Shown here: positions 50,760-61,560 of the stretch, piece by piece
Position numbering within the stretch: position 1 is the stretch's first letter
Layout: each line of letters begins with the position of its first letter
Translations under genes and position numbers: made by a program
Assembly: GCA_021234155.1 (NCBI GenBank)
Contig: JAJEKV010000210.1
Coordinates: 841,501 to 905,500, forward strand
Length of the DNA: 64,000 nt
Direction: 5' to 3'
From: Isoetes taiwanensis
Taxonomy: Eukaryota > Streptophyta > Lycopodiopsida > Isoetales > Isoetaceae
Notes under the pieces: model-generated
What the model saw: the letters and a program-made list of their open reading frames with translations, nothing else
Databases searched by the model: none
What the model was told of the DNA's origin: nothing

Positions 50760-52960
50760 AACTGTAGATCCTGTTTTTTAAAAGCTTGAAGCTTTGAATG
50801 ATTGTTTAGATGTCTTGATGCTGCTAATGGGTCGTATTATGCCTAGTATTCCTATGCCACCTCCTCATAAGTCGATAATGGATTATGAGAACGAGTCGTC
50901 CGTTGGGAGATGACTTTAGTGAGATATGCAGATACGATTAGAAAGCCTTGAATAATTTTCCATTGAGAACGAACAGGAGACCCAGATAGGTCAGACTATA
51001 CTAAAATGGATACCGAGGATCGCCTATTCTTGGGTCAACAACAAATGGGCAGGGCTGCAGTAGATTGGAATTCTGATGTTGTAAAGAAATCTCCATGAAA
51101 TGTACAAAAAGATTAATTCAATAAAAAATGAGTTTTGCAGAGAGCTATGGCAATTCTTATAGGCCTTCAGAATGCTATTCTTAAGTGTACATAAAACTCC
51201 AGTAATGTAATCACATTTTACCTTGAACAAAATGCCATGGGGATTCTTCTAAGTTTAATGGATGTTATTAGTATCGTGTTATGAAAGTTTTTATCAAGTT
51301 TTGGCATATATAAGTGTCTTCTAGGTAGGAAACATTGCATCGACGATCTTCTCCACCTTTTATCGTTAATTGTAAGCTAGCTTGATCCTTTAGAGTAGCT
51401 ATGATTTATTGTAGATTTTACGATATTCTAAAATGCTCACACTAGAATATAAAGACATATAATATTACATGGTTCAGTTCCCAGAGCATAACATGTGGTG
51501 GTTTCATTGTTTGCTAACAGTATGATTGTTATCCTTCTTATGTAATACAGTGTCCATTTCTATTCTCCCTTATTTTGTTCCTTAAAAATTATCAAAAAAC
51601 GACACGTGTAACCTTATTGATTGCAGGGCATTAATGTGTGTTCAGAAGCATTTATGAGCATTTATGGCAGAGGAAGAACAAGGGCACGCCTCATGACGAG
51701 CTATAGCGGCACAATTCATGTGAAACGTATGTAGACATGGCGGAAGAGATCTTGCCATTTGTCCCTCTTGCATCTCCTGCACGCAACAAATCTTGCTCTA
51801 ATTTGAATTATCCTTCAAAAAATTCATTCAAATGCTTCAAAACCCGGTTGTAGATTACAAATTGCTCGAAAAAATGCTCCCAGTTTCTCGAAACAAAGAA
51901 TCAATCGGAAAAACAATGTACGCAGATGCTCAAAACTGAATGAAATCGGCCAGAGATGAAGATTTTTGAGAAATAAGTTGTTGCAAAGCAGGGAAGATAT
52001 CAAAGAGAAATAATGCCGAGATGTTTAAATGCAGAAGCTCATCTGTAAACAAATTGGGCAGAGGAATTCGGCATTCGAATCCTTGAATTTTTCTGGTTTT
52101 GGGTCACAAAATGCCAAGGCAAAGCAAGAAAATTGCTCTCAGATGCGCCCTTTTGATCTTCTTCAGCAGAGGAGAACCATTCCGACAACTCCTGGTAGCA
52201 TATGCTGTCGATGCTAACCGGAAGAAAGTCTCCTGGGTATAAAAAATGCCGCCGCCTTCTCTGTTATTTTGTTAACTTCTTAAGCATACTTCCTCAATGT
52301 GTTTCGCCCACTGTTCGCCTTACCAAGAAACTAAGATCAAATGGAAGTTACAGGCCCAGCTTGGCCAAATTCGATCAGAAATTTGCTCGCTCTCCAGATT
52401 GGGCTCTTCAATTACTGTACCAGAGGCAAATTTTTATTGAATCTGTTCCTGCCGTAACTCAAGCTGTAGCTTTTTTTTTTTTGCTATGATTCAAGCCCTT
52501 TTTATCTCCAGGTACATTTTGGGACTCATTCTGTAGTTCGAAGTAAGAATGAAGAAAACTAAGGAAAAAATCCCAATGGAGAGGACAGTACTCAGCACCT
52601 TCAGCGTTCTCTGCGAAAACTCTTGGTGTAGGTCTGACCATGAACAGCAAAAAGGCTAAGCAGGCAAGACCAGATTCAAATCTAGCAAACCTTGAAGACT
52701 AAAACTAGAGCGAAATCTGCATTGAAAGAACCTGATAAGAAAAAAATAGAGAGCTCTGCCGAAAGAAAAACCACTGCCCATTGAGGAATCGGCTGCCTTG
52801 AAGAGACATTCCAGCAACCCAAATCGTGACCCTTTGAAGAAATCGGCCTCAAAACGTCATAGGTTGAAGGAAATGTATGGCAGAGCAAAATATTTCCATG
52901 GCTATGGTAGCACAGAGTAGTCGAAACAGAGTATTTTCGGTGCAACTACACAGTAATAAT
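50760..52960. other. Intergenic, no gene recognised
   Basis: Open stretches on both strands, none with a protein signature. T tract at 52472-52483. Confidence 0.35.
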
Positions 52961-52971
52961 TTTCAGGAAGG

Positions 52972-53090
52972 TATATTCAGAAGATTATCTCAGTAATCCA
53001 CAGCATATTCTTTGAAAAAAGCGTATTCCAAAGATTGTTGCAGTAATTCATGGAATATTTTTGTGAAAAGGCATATTCCAGAGATTCTGT
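52972..53090. repeat. Degenerate ~50-bp tandem repeat
   Basis: Three units of the form (G)GYATATTC-AGA(A)GATT--T--AGTAAT-CA-GGAATATTTTTGTGAAAA begin near 52972, 53030 and 53080. Confidence 0.5.
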
Positions 53091-53514
53091 GATATAACCA
53101 CAATGTGATCCGACGGTGGGGGACGGTTAAGATCAATATAACTTGCAAGGGCTAGTGGTTAAAGATCAATAATTAGGTTATTATTGACAATTGACGAAGT
53201 TGATTATTCCCCTCTTTATTGAATGAGTAGCAGCTCTGATAACTTCGATTTATGACCAAGCCACTCCGACAAGTTCTAAGAAAAATTCTACGAGCATATT
53301 AGGTGCTAATATATTGAACTTATAAATTTGTTATACAACTTTTTGATGGCATTACATTTTGACCTATGTCTGGGTGAGGCAACCTATGGTCTTGCACAAC
53401 ATACCCCTAAACTGGTGCCCCCAATAACTAGCCTATTTCCCTATATATACATTTAGCTCGTTAAAATTGAATGCATGCTTCATTGCTTTTAGTACGTGCT
53501 TGATACTCTAAACA

Positions 53515-53786
53515 ATGCCTTCACCGGCAGATACTAAGACTCCGGTTGTATCCCAAGGTCATGTCTGTATTTCTAAATGGTTTGTTTGATTCTGTATTTA
53601 ACACGCTCTTCTATATTTACTGCAGCTGTGCAACGCACAGTCCGCCATCTTCGTGATAAGATGGGTTTAACGCCAGGTAGTATGGCATCATCCGATGCTC
53701 CAAAGCCAAAGCTATTCGATGGTGGAGCCATAAATATTGGCATAACCCAAGAAGAGGTAAATTGCTTGTTATTGGATAATATGTGA
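53515..53786 (+). CDS. Small two-exon hypothetical gene, copy 1
   Basis: Exon 1 53515-53557 (MPSPADTKTPVVSQ), intron 53558-53625 (GT...TTTACTGCAG), then exon 2 from 53626: VQRTVRHLRDKMGLTPGSMA, SSDAPKPKLFDGGAINIGI, then a stop at 53786; alternatively a further splice at 53757 (GAG/GTAAAT). TATA-like CTATATATA lies 70 bp upstream. 57 or 68 residues depending on the model. Family not recognised. Confidence 0.45.
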
Positions 53787-54120
53787 TCACTTCAAGTAGC
53801 TCGAAATAGATATGGAGATCTTGTCTGTATTTCATATATATTCAGCAATATGAATGGATTTTTAAGTAGTATGGGCATAGCAATTTGTGAAAGGGTAAAG
53901 TACATGTACATGCCTATTGGCTACACAATGATGTCTGTGTAAATGCTGATTAGATGGCTGGGAAGTCAATGGAAATAGCTCTTTACCGAGCGTTTATTCG
54001 AGCAAGAAAAACATGAGTCACAGATGTTTAGATTCTCATGAACATAACGGAGAATACTTTTTCTTATTCAAAACAGTCAGACCAAACAACATGTACAAAC
54101 ACACAGCTCAAACGCAGCTT

Positions 54121-54608
54121 TCAAATAGTTTCCATAGGCATAGGGGCAGCACCGCCGCTAGCAAGCCCAGAAGCCGTCGCAACCTCTGTAGCCACAAAGT
54201 TCCCTTCCTTATCTTGCGATTTTACTAACTCTTCCAATGTTTTCAGATGCGCTGCCTACTCTTCAATTGCCTTCACTATATAGCCGTTGTCACGATCAAA
54301 GTTTTCTTTTTGTTGCTCCGCAGTGTTGAGCAGCCAAAAGTTCCTCTCCCTCAATTCTTCAATCCGCACCAATAGTTTTTGAATCGGCGTAAGAGGCGGA
54401 TTCAACAGGTGCACATGCACTCGGTGACGGCGCTTTGGCCCATGATGTTCCATAGTTCCTTCTGTAATAAAATCAATATGCTCAGATCATTATTGTTATC
54501 GACTAAAACAAATAGAACACTAAAAAACGAAGTACCTTGCCCTGCGACAGTTGCCTCAGGCGCTTGTGTTGCCTGCGAGGGTTCAAGAACTGCTATGGCA
54601 GTTTCCAT
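54121..54608 (-). pseudogene. Small coiled-coil hypothetical gene, copy 1, one stop
   Basis: ATG at 54608; exon 1 54608-54536 (METAIAVLEPSQATQAPEAT), GT-AG intron 54535-54462, exon 2 54461-54121. Exon 2 reads HHGPKRRHRVHVHLLNPPL, TPIQKLLVRIEELRERNFWL, a heptad-rich helix, and ends GGAAPMPMETI. The model is 137 residues but has an in-frame TAG at 54256-54258. Copy 2 has a sense codon there. Family not recognised. Confidence 0.5.
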
Positions 54609-54760
54609 GTCTACACAGGGCTCTCGGTACCTATTGTGTATTCATCACATTTTTTTTATAGATGGCTAAAGCAAGCGGTACATCTCCAATGGATTATGCT
54701 CGATACAGATGTTCTTAATGCAAGCATTCACGTACACCAATATGGTTGACTTTTGAAATA

Positions 54761-55664
54761 ATTACTTGCTGTCTATCTTGCTATTTAGATTTAAGTTCGT
54801 AGTTATTCCGCATCTAAGCATCCTTTAAGTTCTAGAATTACATAAAGTCTTTAAAAAATCTTGCATCTGCACTCTATTTGCTACCTGTAACTTCTAGAAT
54901 TACATACAACATCTTAGAATACCTTGGAAATGTTTATGGTTACAATATTTAGAAATGCTTTGAAAAGAAACTGTATGCTTACCTACGGAGTCCACACTCA
55001 ATGTTCTGGGGTGTGTGTAATTGAAATGGTGGTCTGCGTAGACCCGCCTCTTCTTATATCGTAAAAGGGTTTGTTTTTAGAATCAATGCATGTGAGATAT
55101 TGAGGTAGACTTTGGCTGACGTGGTATATCTTCTTATAGCATAAGCGGGAAGGGTTGCGGCATGTGGGATATTTAAGTATTTGATTGGAAGCACATGGAA
55201 ATAAGTAGTTTAGACATTTAATAAGCTATAGATTTAGACGAATCAGAGTTGCTGCCACAATTTGTCGGCATCTCTTTTGACTCATTCAGTTCGTTTCTGA
55301 TCTCAGATATCGCTGTAATTTTTGTTCAGCTTATAAGCCTAATGTACAAATTGCATACTCATATACAGAATACAGGATGAATAAACAGTGTCCATATTAT
55401 AAGGATGGCGCTTCTCATGCAGGATCGAAATAGAAAAGAAACAATAGAATTTGATTCAATAGGATCGGAATAGAAAAGGAACAATAGAATTTCATTCCAT
55501 AAGCTACAACTGAATGCCGGCATCATTGAATGGCGTCTGAGCTTAAGCTGGTCCTTCTTTGGAATCCAATCAGGAGTTTGACAATTCATATCTAGTGCAG
55601 GGAATATCATTTGATGCCACATGTCACTTCACATGTGCATGCACTATGCACTGCTTATTGCAGT
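54761..55664. other. Spacer between the two segmental copies, no gene
   Basis: No coding signature. GGATCGGAATAGAAAAG(G/A)AACAATAGAATTT... is locally doubled at about 55420-55500. Confidence 0.4.
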
Positions 55665-55748
55665 GCCTATTTCCCTATATATACATTTAGCTCGTTAAAA
55701 TTGAATGCATGCTTCATTGCTTTCGGTACGTGCTTGATACTCTGAACA

Positions 55749-56020
55749 ATGCCTTCGCCGGCAGATACTAAGACTCCGGTTATATCCCAATGTCATGTCT
55801 GTATTTCTAAATGGTTTGTTTGATTCTATATTTAACACGCTCTTCTATATTTACTGCAGCTGTGCAACGCGCAGTCCGCCATCTTCGTGATAAGATGAGT
55901 TTAACGTCAGGTAGTATGGCATCATCCGATGCTCCAAAGCCAAAGCTATTCGATGGTGGAGCCATAAATATTGGCATATCCCAAGAAGAGGTAAATTGCT
56001 TGTTATTGGGTCATATATGA
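55749..56020 (+). CDS. Small two-exon hypothetical gene, copy 2
   Basis: Same model as at 53515: ATG at 55749-55751 (MPSPADTKTPV), donor near 55792, exon 2 from about 55860 (VQRAVRHLRDKMSLTSGSMA), stop at 56020. The base before the donor GT is T instead of G (CCCAAT/GT), which should weaken splicing. Confidence 0.4.
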
Positions 56021-56344
56021 TCGCTCGAAATAGATATGGAGATCTTGTATGTATTTCATATATATTCAGCAATATGAATGCATTGTTAAGTAGTATGGGC
56101 ATAGCAATTTGTGAAAGGGTAAAGTACATGTACAGGCCTATTGGCTACACAATGATGTCTGTGTAAATGCTGATTAGATGGCTGGGAAGTCAATGGAAAT
56201 AGCTCTTTACCGAGCGTTTATTCGAGCAAGAAAAACATGAGTCACAGATGTTTAGATTCTCATGAACATAACGGAGAATACTTTTTCTTATTCAAAACAG
56301 CCAGACCAAACAATATGTACAAACACACAGCTCAAATGCAGCTT

Positions 56345-56822
56345 TCAAATAGTTTCCATGGGCATAGGGGCAGCACCGCCGCTAGCAAGCCCAGAAGTCA
56401 TCGCAACCTCTGTAGCCGCAAAGTTCCCTTCCTTATCTTGCGATTTTACTAACTCTTCCAATGTTTTCAGATGCGTTGCCTGCTCTTCAATTGCCTTCAC
56501 TATATAGCCGTTGTCACGATCAAAGTTTTCTTTTTATTGCTCCGCAGCGTTGAGCAGCCAAAAGTTCCTCTCCCTCAATTCTTCAATCCGCACTAATAGT
56601 TTTTGAATCGGCGTAAGAGGCGGAATCAACAGGTGCACATGCACTCGGTGATCACAATGGTGACGGCGCTTTGGCCCATGATGTTCCATCTGTAATAAAA
56701 TCAATATGCTCAGATCATTATTGTTATCGACTAAAACAAATAGAACACTAAAAAACGAAGTACCTTGCCCTGCGACAGTGTGTTGCCTACCATGGTTCAA
56801 GAACTGCTATGGCGGTTTCCAT
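56345..56822 (-). pseudogene. Small coiled-coil hypothetical gene, copy 2, two stops
   Basis: ATG at 56822. Exon 1 is shortened and stops at TAG 56787-56789 (METAIAVLEPW then stop). Exon 2 has TAA at 56534-56536, where copy 1 has CAA. At the codon where copy 1 has TAG, this copy reads CAG. Both copies are therefore broken, at different sites. Confidence 0.5.
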
Positions 56823-57109
56823 GTCTACACAGGCCTCTCGGTACCTATTGTGTATTCAGCACTTTTTTTATAGATGGCTAAAGCAAGCAGTGAATCTCCA
56901 ATGGATTATGCTCGATACAGATGTTCTTAATGCAAGCATTCACATACACCAATATGGTTGACCTTTGAAATATATTCCAGGTTGTTTTCCGTCAGGTGTC
57001 ATTAATGCGATATAGATGACCACTGAATTATGATATTTGTCTCAAAGTTGCCTTCTTTTAATTGTCATATCCTTTCAATTCAAATACACGCCAATCACAA
57101 TAAGGCGTA

Positions 57110-57510
57110 CAACGGGAGCTCAATGTTCAACATTAGTACAATAAGCAATGAGTGCTCATTTTATCTATGGTATAATGCCCGTTTGCATTGCCACTGCACT
57201 CTTCCTAGAGTTTTAAGGAGCTTCTTTCTTCGTATATATCTAAGCATACAGCACAATCTATTATTGTGGCAAGTGCCTATTGGGTCATATCATATATACA
57301 ATGGGGGCTCAATTTGCAACATTATTAGAATAAGCAATGACTCCTTATTCTATTTATTATTGTGGCAAGTGTCTATTGGGTCATATCACATATACAATGG
57401 GGGCTCAATTTGCAACATTACTAGAATAAGCAATGACTCCTTATTCTATCTATGATATGGGGCTCGATGTCCAACATTCTTAGAATAAGCAATGACTCCT
57501 TATTTTATAT
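57110..57510. repeat. Local repeat of a ~50-bp AATAAGCAATGACTCC unit
   Basis: TTCAACATTAxTA-AATAAGCAATGACTCCTTATTYTATxTATG occurs four times (about 57120, 57308, 57404, 57463). Copies 2 and 3 sit in a longer ~95-bp direct repeat that also includes GTGGCAAGTGTCTATTGGGT. Confidence 0.75.
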
Positions 57511-57594
57511 ATGGTATGCTGCCCTTCCCATTGGCATTGCATTCGTTGTAAAGTTTTGCCCGCTGCTCAATGTCGAAACCTATGATAATAAGTC

Positions 57595-57765
57595 CTAGAT
57601 GGTTGCACATCCTAGAAGATTATAGAACATTCCAGATCTATCTGGAACATCCTAGAGCATCCTTAAATTGCTTGCAAAGTTCCTAAAACTTTCTTTTTTT
57701 GGACATTCTAGAGGATTCTAGAAGATTCTAGGACATTCTAAAAGAACTTTCTATTTTTAGACTTG
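57595..57765. repeat. Cluster of TTCTAGA/GAA-TTC motifs
   Basis: CTAGAAGATT, GGATTCTAGAAGATTCTAG and ACATTCTA-style units recur about every 10 bp. They resemble stacked heat-shock elements (nGAAnnTTCn) but are also a simple degenerate repeat. Confidence 0.35.
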
Positions 57766-57829
57766 GTACTTTCTATTTTTAGATTGGTGCTTACCCATGA
57801 GCATCTGGAACACTTTAAAACATTCTATT

Positions 57830-58581
57830 TTGAGCATTTGCAAAGTTTCAAAAAACTTTCTATTTTTACCAGCACTTTGAAAGGTCTTGCATATCTCGGA
57901 TCCCACTTTCCCACACTTTTAAATGCCAATGAGCTCTACTTGGGATTAATCCGTAAGAATACACACTGGCCTTCTACAAATTCCAAAGGTTTATGCCTTT
58001 TATTTGCATATTGCTTCTGCCTATTCTAAACCACTGCAAGATTCTGACAAAATCTCCTCAATTGCACATCCAAATCATAGGCTACTTCATTGGCCATTTC
58101 CGCATAGCCGGCTCGGTACATACATTATTAGCATATCCTCTAAAACCTGATTTAATTGCTCCATTTGGCCATCTGGCTATGGATGGTATGAAGTGCTAGT
58201 ATATTCAACTTAGTTCCCACATTCCAAAACAGTCCTTGCCAAAACTGACTCATGAACCTTGAGTCTCGATCTGCGATAATGGTACATGGCACACTATGCA
58301 ACCTTAAAATCTCTTTGACAAATAACTTGGAGATATCTATAGATGTAGTTGTAGTCTTTGTTGGCATAAAATGTGCTTGCTTAGTCAATCTATCCACCAC
58401 AATATAAATGGCATTATATCCTACTCGTGTTCGAGGTAGATCTACAATAAAATCCATGCCAATGCATTTCCATTTGGATGAAGGAACTTCTAATGGTTAC
58501 AACTCTTCTGGGACTTTAAATCGTGAAGCTTTAACTTTCTGATGTGCTAAACATTTCGCCACATACTCTTTAACCATTTTC
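57830..58581 (-). pseudogene. Ty3/gypsy integrase, core and C-terminal part
   Basis: From 58457 downwards on minus: GMDFIVDLPRTRVGYNAIYI, VVDRLTKQAHFMPT, LHSVPCTIIADRDSRF (catalytic Asp region), FWQGLFWNVGTKLNI. After a deletion and stops, RQKQYANKRHKPLEFVEGQ and GKWDPRYARPFKVL form the C-terminal domain (57860-58000). Upstream a TAG-class stop lies near 58498 and the zinc-binding CxxC is CLAHQ. It is cut at 58582 by a LINE insertion. Confidence 0.8.
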
Positions 58582-58588
58582 TTCTGCC

Positions 58589-59387
58589 ATGAAGCGCCAT
58601 CTCCACTATATCTGCAAGGTGCACCACATGGATGATGTTAGGTATCCTGTTCTTGCACTTGCCATGGCTGAATCTCCTCAGCGTTTGAAACGATGTTGGA
58701 AAGAGCATTGCACTACATGGTTTGCCCGTTGGGTTGTGCAACCAGAGCACTGCCTGATGCTTGCCAGTTCTAATCCTGAGCTCAATGGTCGTTTTTCTCA
58801 AAAGATATGGGACGCAGTTACTTTGGCCCAAGTGAAAACTGGTCATTATCATGCACACATAAATCCCACCTTGGCACCAGGGCCCCAAGCTTATTTGCTT
58901 GCTTCATTGTCCAGGAACAAGCTTGTAGCTATTGCATCAAAGACGCACGGGTCCCAGCTGTGCAAAGGATTGAGACAGTAGATGGGAGCGGCCGGAATTG
59001 CCGCGAGAAGCGAGACTATGTGCTGTTGCGATTCATGTGTTATTGAAGATGAAAGCCATACTCTTATGAGTTGCCCCGCTTTTGAGATAGTCCGAATCAT
59101 TTTTGACCTTAGCATTCCATTCCACGCCCACAACTTCTCCGAGCACCATCCAGGCATGACTTGGCATTATACATACTTGAGGTTCTAGATAAACGTCTGC
59201 AATTACTGAGCCCTCAGTAGTCATTATCTCCGCTTGTCTAGTATCATCATTACTGCAAAGGTTTTTCCCTTGAAAACCTTTCGAGGCAGGGGTTTTTTAA
59301 TCCTAGTAGTAATGATTGTACTAGCCTATTGTATGGGTCCCATGACCTATTGGTCTCCGTGGACGTTAAAAAAACTATTCTATTCTA
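58589..59387 (+). mobile_element. 5'-truncated LINE inserted in gypsy integrase
   Basis: 799 bp. Flanked by a 7-bp direct duplication TTCTGCC (58582-58588 and 59388-59394). It carries the ORF2 C-terminus on plus (58589-59188: WKEHCTTWFARWVVQPEHC, then CCCDSCVIEDESHTLMSCP, a Cys/His finger typical of plant LINE ends), a 3' UTR with GGTCTCCGTGGACG, and a (TATTC)n tail. The 5' part is missing, as is usual for target-primed reverse transcription. A stop at 58979 splits the coding part. Confidence 0.85.
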
Positions 59388-59665
59388 TTCTGCCTTGGCC
59401 AAAAAAAAAATATGTCTGACCTTCCTTTGAGTCTTGTGTGGGCTATCATGTGCTTCATACAAGGGTCTCATCTTTAATTCCAAATCATTTGAGATGCACA
59501 ACCGACCTTTGTAAAACAAGACTCCATTAGATAATGAGTATTGTGGAAACTCCATGGACTTCTTTAGAATACTAGCAAACACCAGTCCAAAATACGGGAC
59601 CCTTGTCACTTTATCCATGAGATAAACATCCCATTGACCTTGAAGCATACTAATAGAGGTAATAG
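59388..59665 (-). pseudogene. Ty3/gypsy integrase, N-terminal part
   Basis: Minus strand from 59648: QGQWDVYLMDKVTRVPYFGL, then LSNGVLFYKGRLCISNDLEL and RPLYEAHDSPHKTQRKVRHI, ending at the aromatic FF-W position. This is the N-terminal integrase region and is the continuation of 57830-58581 interrupted by the LINE. No RNase H or RT follows to the right, so only the integrase part of that gypsy element remains. Confidence 0.8.
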
Positions 59666-60226
59666 AAGCATACTAATACACCTATTTACGTTTAGGGCTG
59701 CTAATTGATCTTTAAATTCCGAAGGCGTCGGAATGATAAGATGAAGGTCTTGATTGACTTGAAGTTTTTTTTTTAGCACGCCAGCCTAACCAAGCGTGCA
59801 ACCTTCCTTGCAATTCTAGGCTATCCACGTAGCACCTCCAACTCATCAAAAACTGATGTGGCATTATTTTTCCCGTTAGATTTTGTTTCTTTAAGATCTA
59901 CGGCCATAGAAATTAGAAAAAAAGCAAAAATAAGTCACGGAGATGGAGAAGGTCACGTCTAATTACTTGCGTCGAGCCTCTTGCTTTCATGCTTTGTCAG
60001 ATCGAGAGGTCGATGCGGTAAAAAGCCTCTCTTTCTCTGCTTTTGGCTTTGGTCCTCTCCATCTCCATTGTTGTTGCTTGCCCTTGCCTAAACGCTATGC
60101 GAGGCTGCGTATGAAAAAGCAAAGCTTATGTTCTTCATTCTCTCTACCAAAATCTCTTTCATTCGGGGCTAGGTAAACTTGAGATGGAGATACCATCAGG
60201 CAACCTTGGTCATTCTTCCAGTGCTC
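59666..60226. other. Intergenic, no gene recognised
   Basis: A plus-strand open stretch at 59943-60176 (begins MEKVTSNYLRRASCF) has no recognisable feature. T tract at 59766-59775. Confidence 0.35.
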
Positions 60227-60229
60227 TTT

Positions 60230-60264
<35 letters not shown>
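60227..60264. repeat. (CTTT)n microsatellite
   Basis: About nine CTTT units in a row. Confidence 0.9.
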
Positions 60265-60266
<2 letters not shown>

Positions 60267-60570
60267 GTAGGTTCCCCTCCCTTTCCTTTTGCATTCCGCT
60301 GCTTGATCATGTGTTGCCCCCTCCCTGAAACCCTAGCATTCATGTGGAGGAAAAACAGTCTCCTTCCGGATCTCTTTCTTATTTTATTTCCTCAGCTTTG
60401 ACATGCTATTTCTCCCAGTTCGTTGTCTCTTTCTTTTGCCATTGTTTTTCTTTGTGTGTTTTTCTCTTTCTTATTTTAGTTCCTCGTTTATGCTGTTTCT
60501 TCGAGTCCGATATTAACCTCAGCTGTACTTGTGATTATGTATATAATCTGCAAAGATGTCAAGATCCTTA

Positions 60571-60709
60571 TTGCTACTAAGGTTTTTCCAGAAAACTCTT
60601 GAGGCGGGGTTTTTAATCCGGTAGTAATACCACTTTGCTCTCTCTTTGTACTTGGGTCCCATAGGCCAGTTGGTCTCCGTGGACGATAAAATCATATTCT
60701 ATTCTATTA
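60571..60709 (+). mobile_element. LINE/SINE 3' end with TATTC tail
   Basis: GGTTTTTCCAGAAAACTCTT, GGGTCCCATAGGCCAGTTGG, GTCTCCGTGGACGATAAAATC and two TATTC units follow the same order as the 3' UTR of the LINE at 58589-59387. No coding sequence precedes it, so it is a very short truncated copy or a SINE. Confidence 0.65.
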
Positions 60710-60879
60710 TCTCTTTCTTTTGCCATTTTGCCATTGTTTTCCTCCTTGTGGGCTCCCTTTTCTTGGATTATTGCGGCAATCCCCGCCTCCAAGGTAATCG
60801 CGACGATCCAACGGCTTCCAGTTCCGTGTACCTACTTTTTATTGTTTTCGCATTAGCATGGACTCAAGCGAGATGAAAA

Positions 60880-61560
60880 GGAGGAAGCTACAATGTTTTG
60901 CACAAATACTTAGAAATGGTGGATGCCTTAGTGCATCTGTTGATTTCGGCCTTAGCTGCACCTCCTAGCTTTAGTCATGTGAAGGTCTTTGAGCAAGAAA
61001 CATCAACGGGCTACACAAACCCTCGAGGATGGAGACGCCAAAAAGATTTTTGAGTTTTTTGGCAGTGCATTGGTCATCTTTTAGGTTGGACTGAAAATGT
61101 CAATCTTCCGTTTGATGTACATGTTCATGGAGAAATTTGTTATGTTAGCCCTGAGTAGAAGACTTCCTGTGGTTAGGAAAATCAAGGCATCATGGGTTGT
61201 GGTGTTGCCAATGCCATTGCTTTGGATAGAGGCCTAAAGATCTGCAGTGTTAGTTGAAAAAATGGCTATCGTTGTTCTAATAAGACATTTTCTCGTAAAA
61301 ACCGAAGCGAGGGCTTGTTTTTGCAAAGAATATCTTGCAAGATATTTGTAGCGAGAACTTGGAAAAGGATGTCAACTTGTTCTTTGTTCTTGAGAAAAAG
61401 GCCTTAAAACAAAACGAACTATCAATTACTTTCATGCCGTGGATTCTTTTTCACGATATCTCTAATCTCAATGCTATATCTGCGGTGGAACCCGCTTCAC
61501 GTGATCCAAACTCGATATTTTGTCAACTGCTATTTCCAACAACAATTGCTTTGTAAGTAG
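60880..61560 (+). pseudogene. Unrecognised broken coding region
   Basis: One plus frame has coherent but stop-interrupted stretches: VKVFEQETSTGYTNPRGWRR, LLGWTENVNLPFDVHVHGEI and GIMGCGVANAIALDRGLKIC (60970-61250). A shifted frame at 61335-61556 holds LEKKALKQNELSITFMPWI. It looks like a decayed gene or intron-containing pieces. I do not recognise the family. Confidence 0.3.

Larger units (their letters stand above)
53431..54760. repeat. 1.3-kb segmental duplication, copy 1
   Basis: GCCTATTTCCCTATATATAC marks the left edge and TTTTGAAATA the right edge. Same orientation and roughly 95% identical by eye to 55665-56972. It contains a TATA-like CTATATATA (53441), a small plus-strand gene (53515) and a small minus-strand gene (54608). 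Confidence 0.9.
55665..56972. repeat. 1.3-kb segmental duplication, copy 2
   Basis: Second copy of 53431-54760, in direct orientation. Differences include small indels (for example a 20-bp deletion in the first exon of the minus-strand gene and an 11-bp insertion ATCACAATGGT-like near 56651). Confidence 0.9.
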
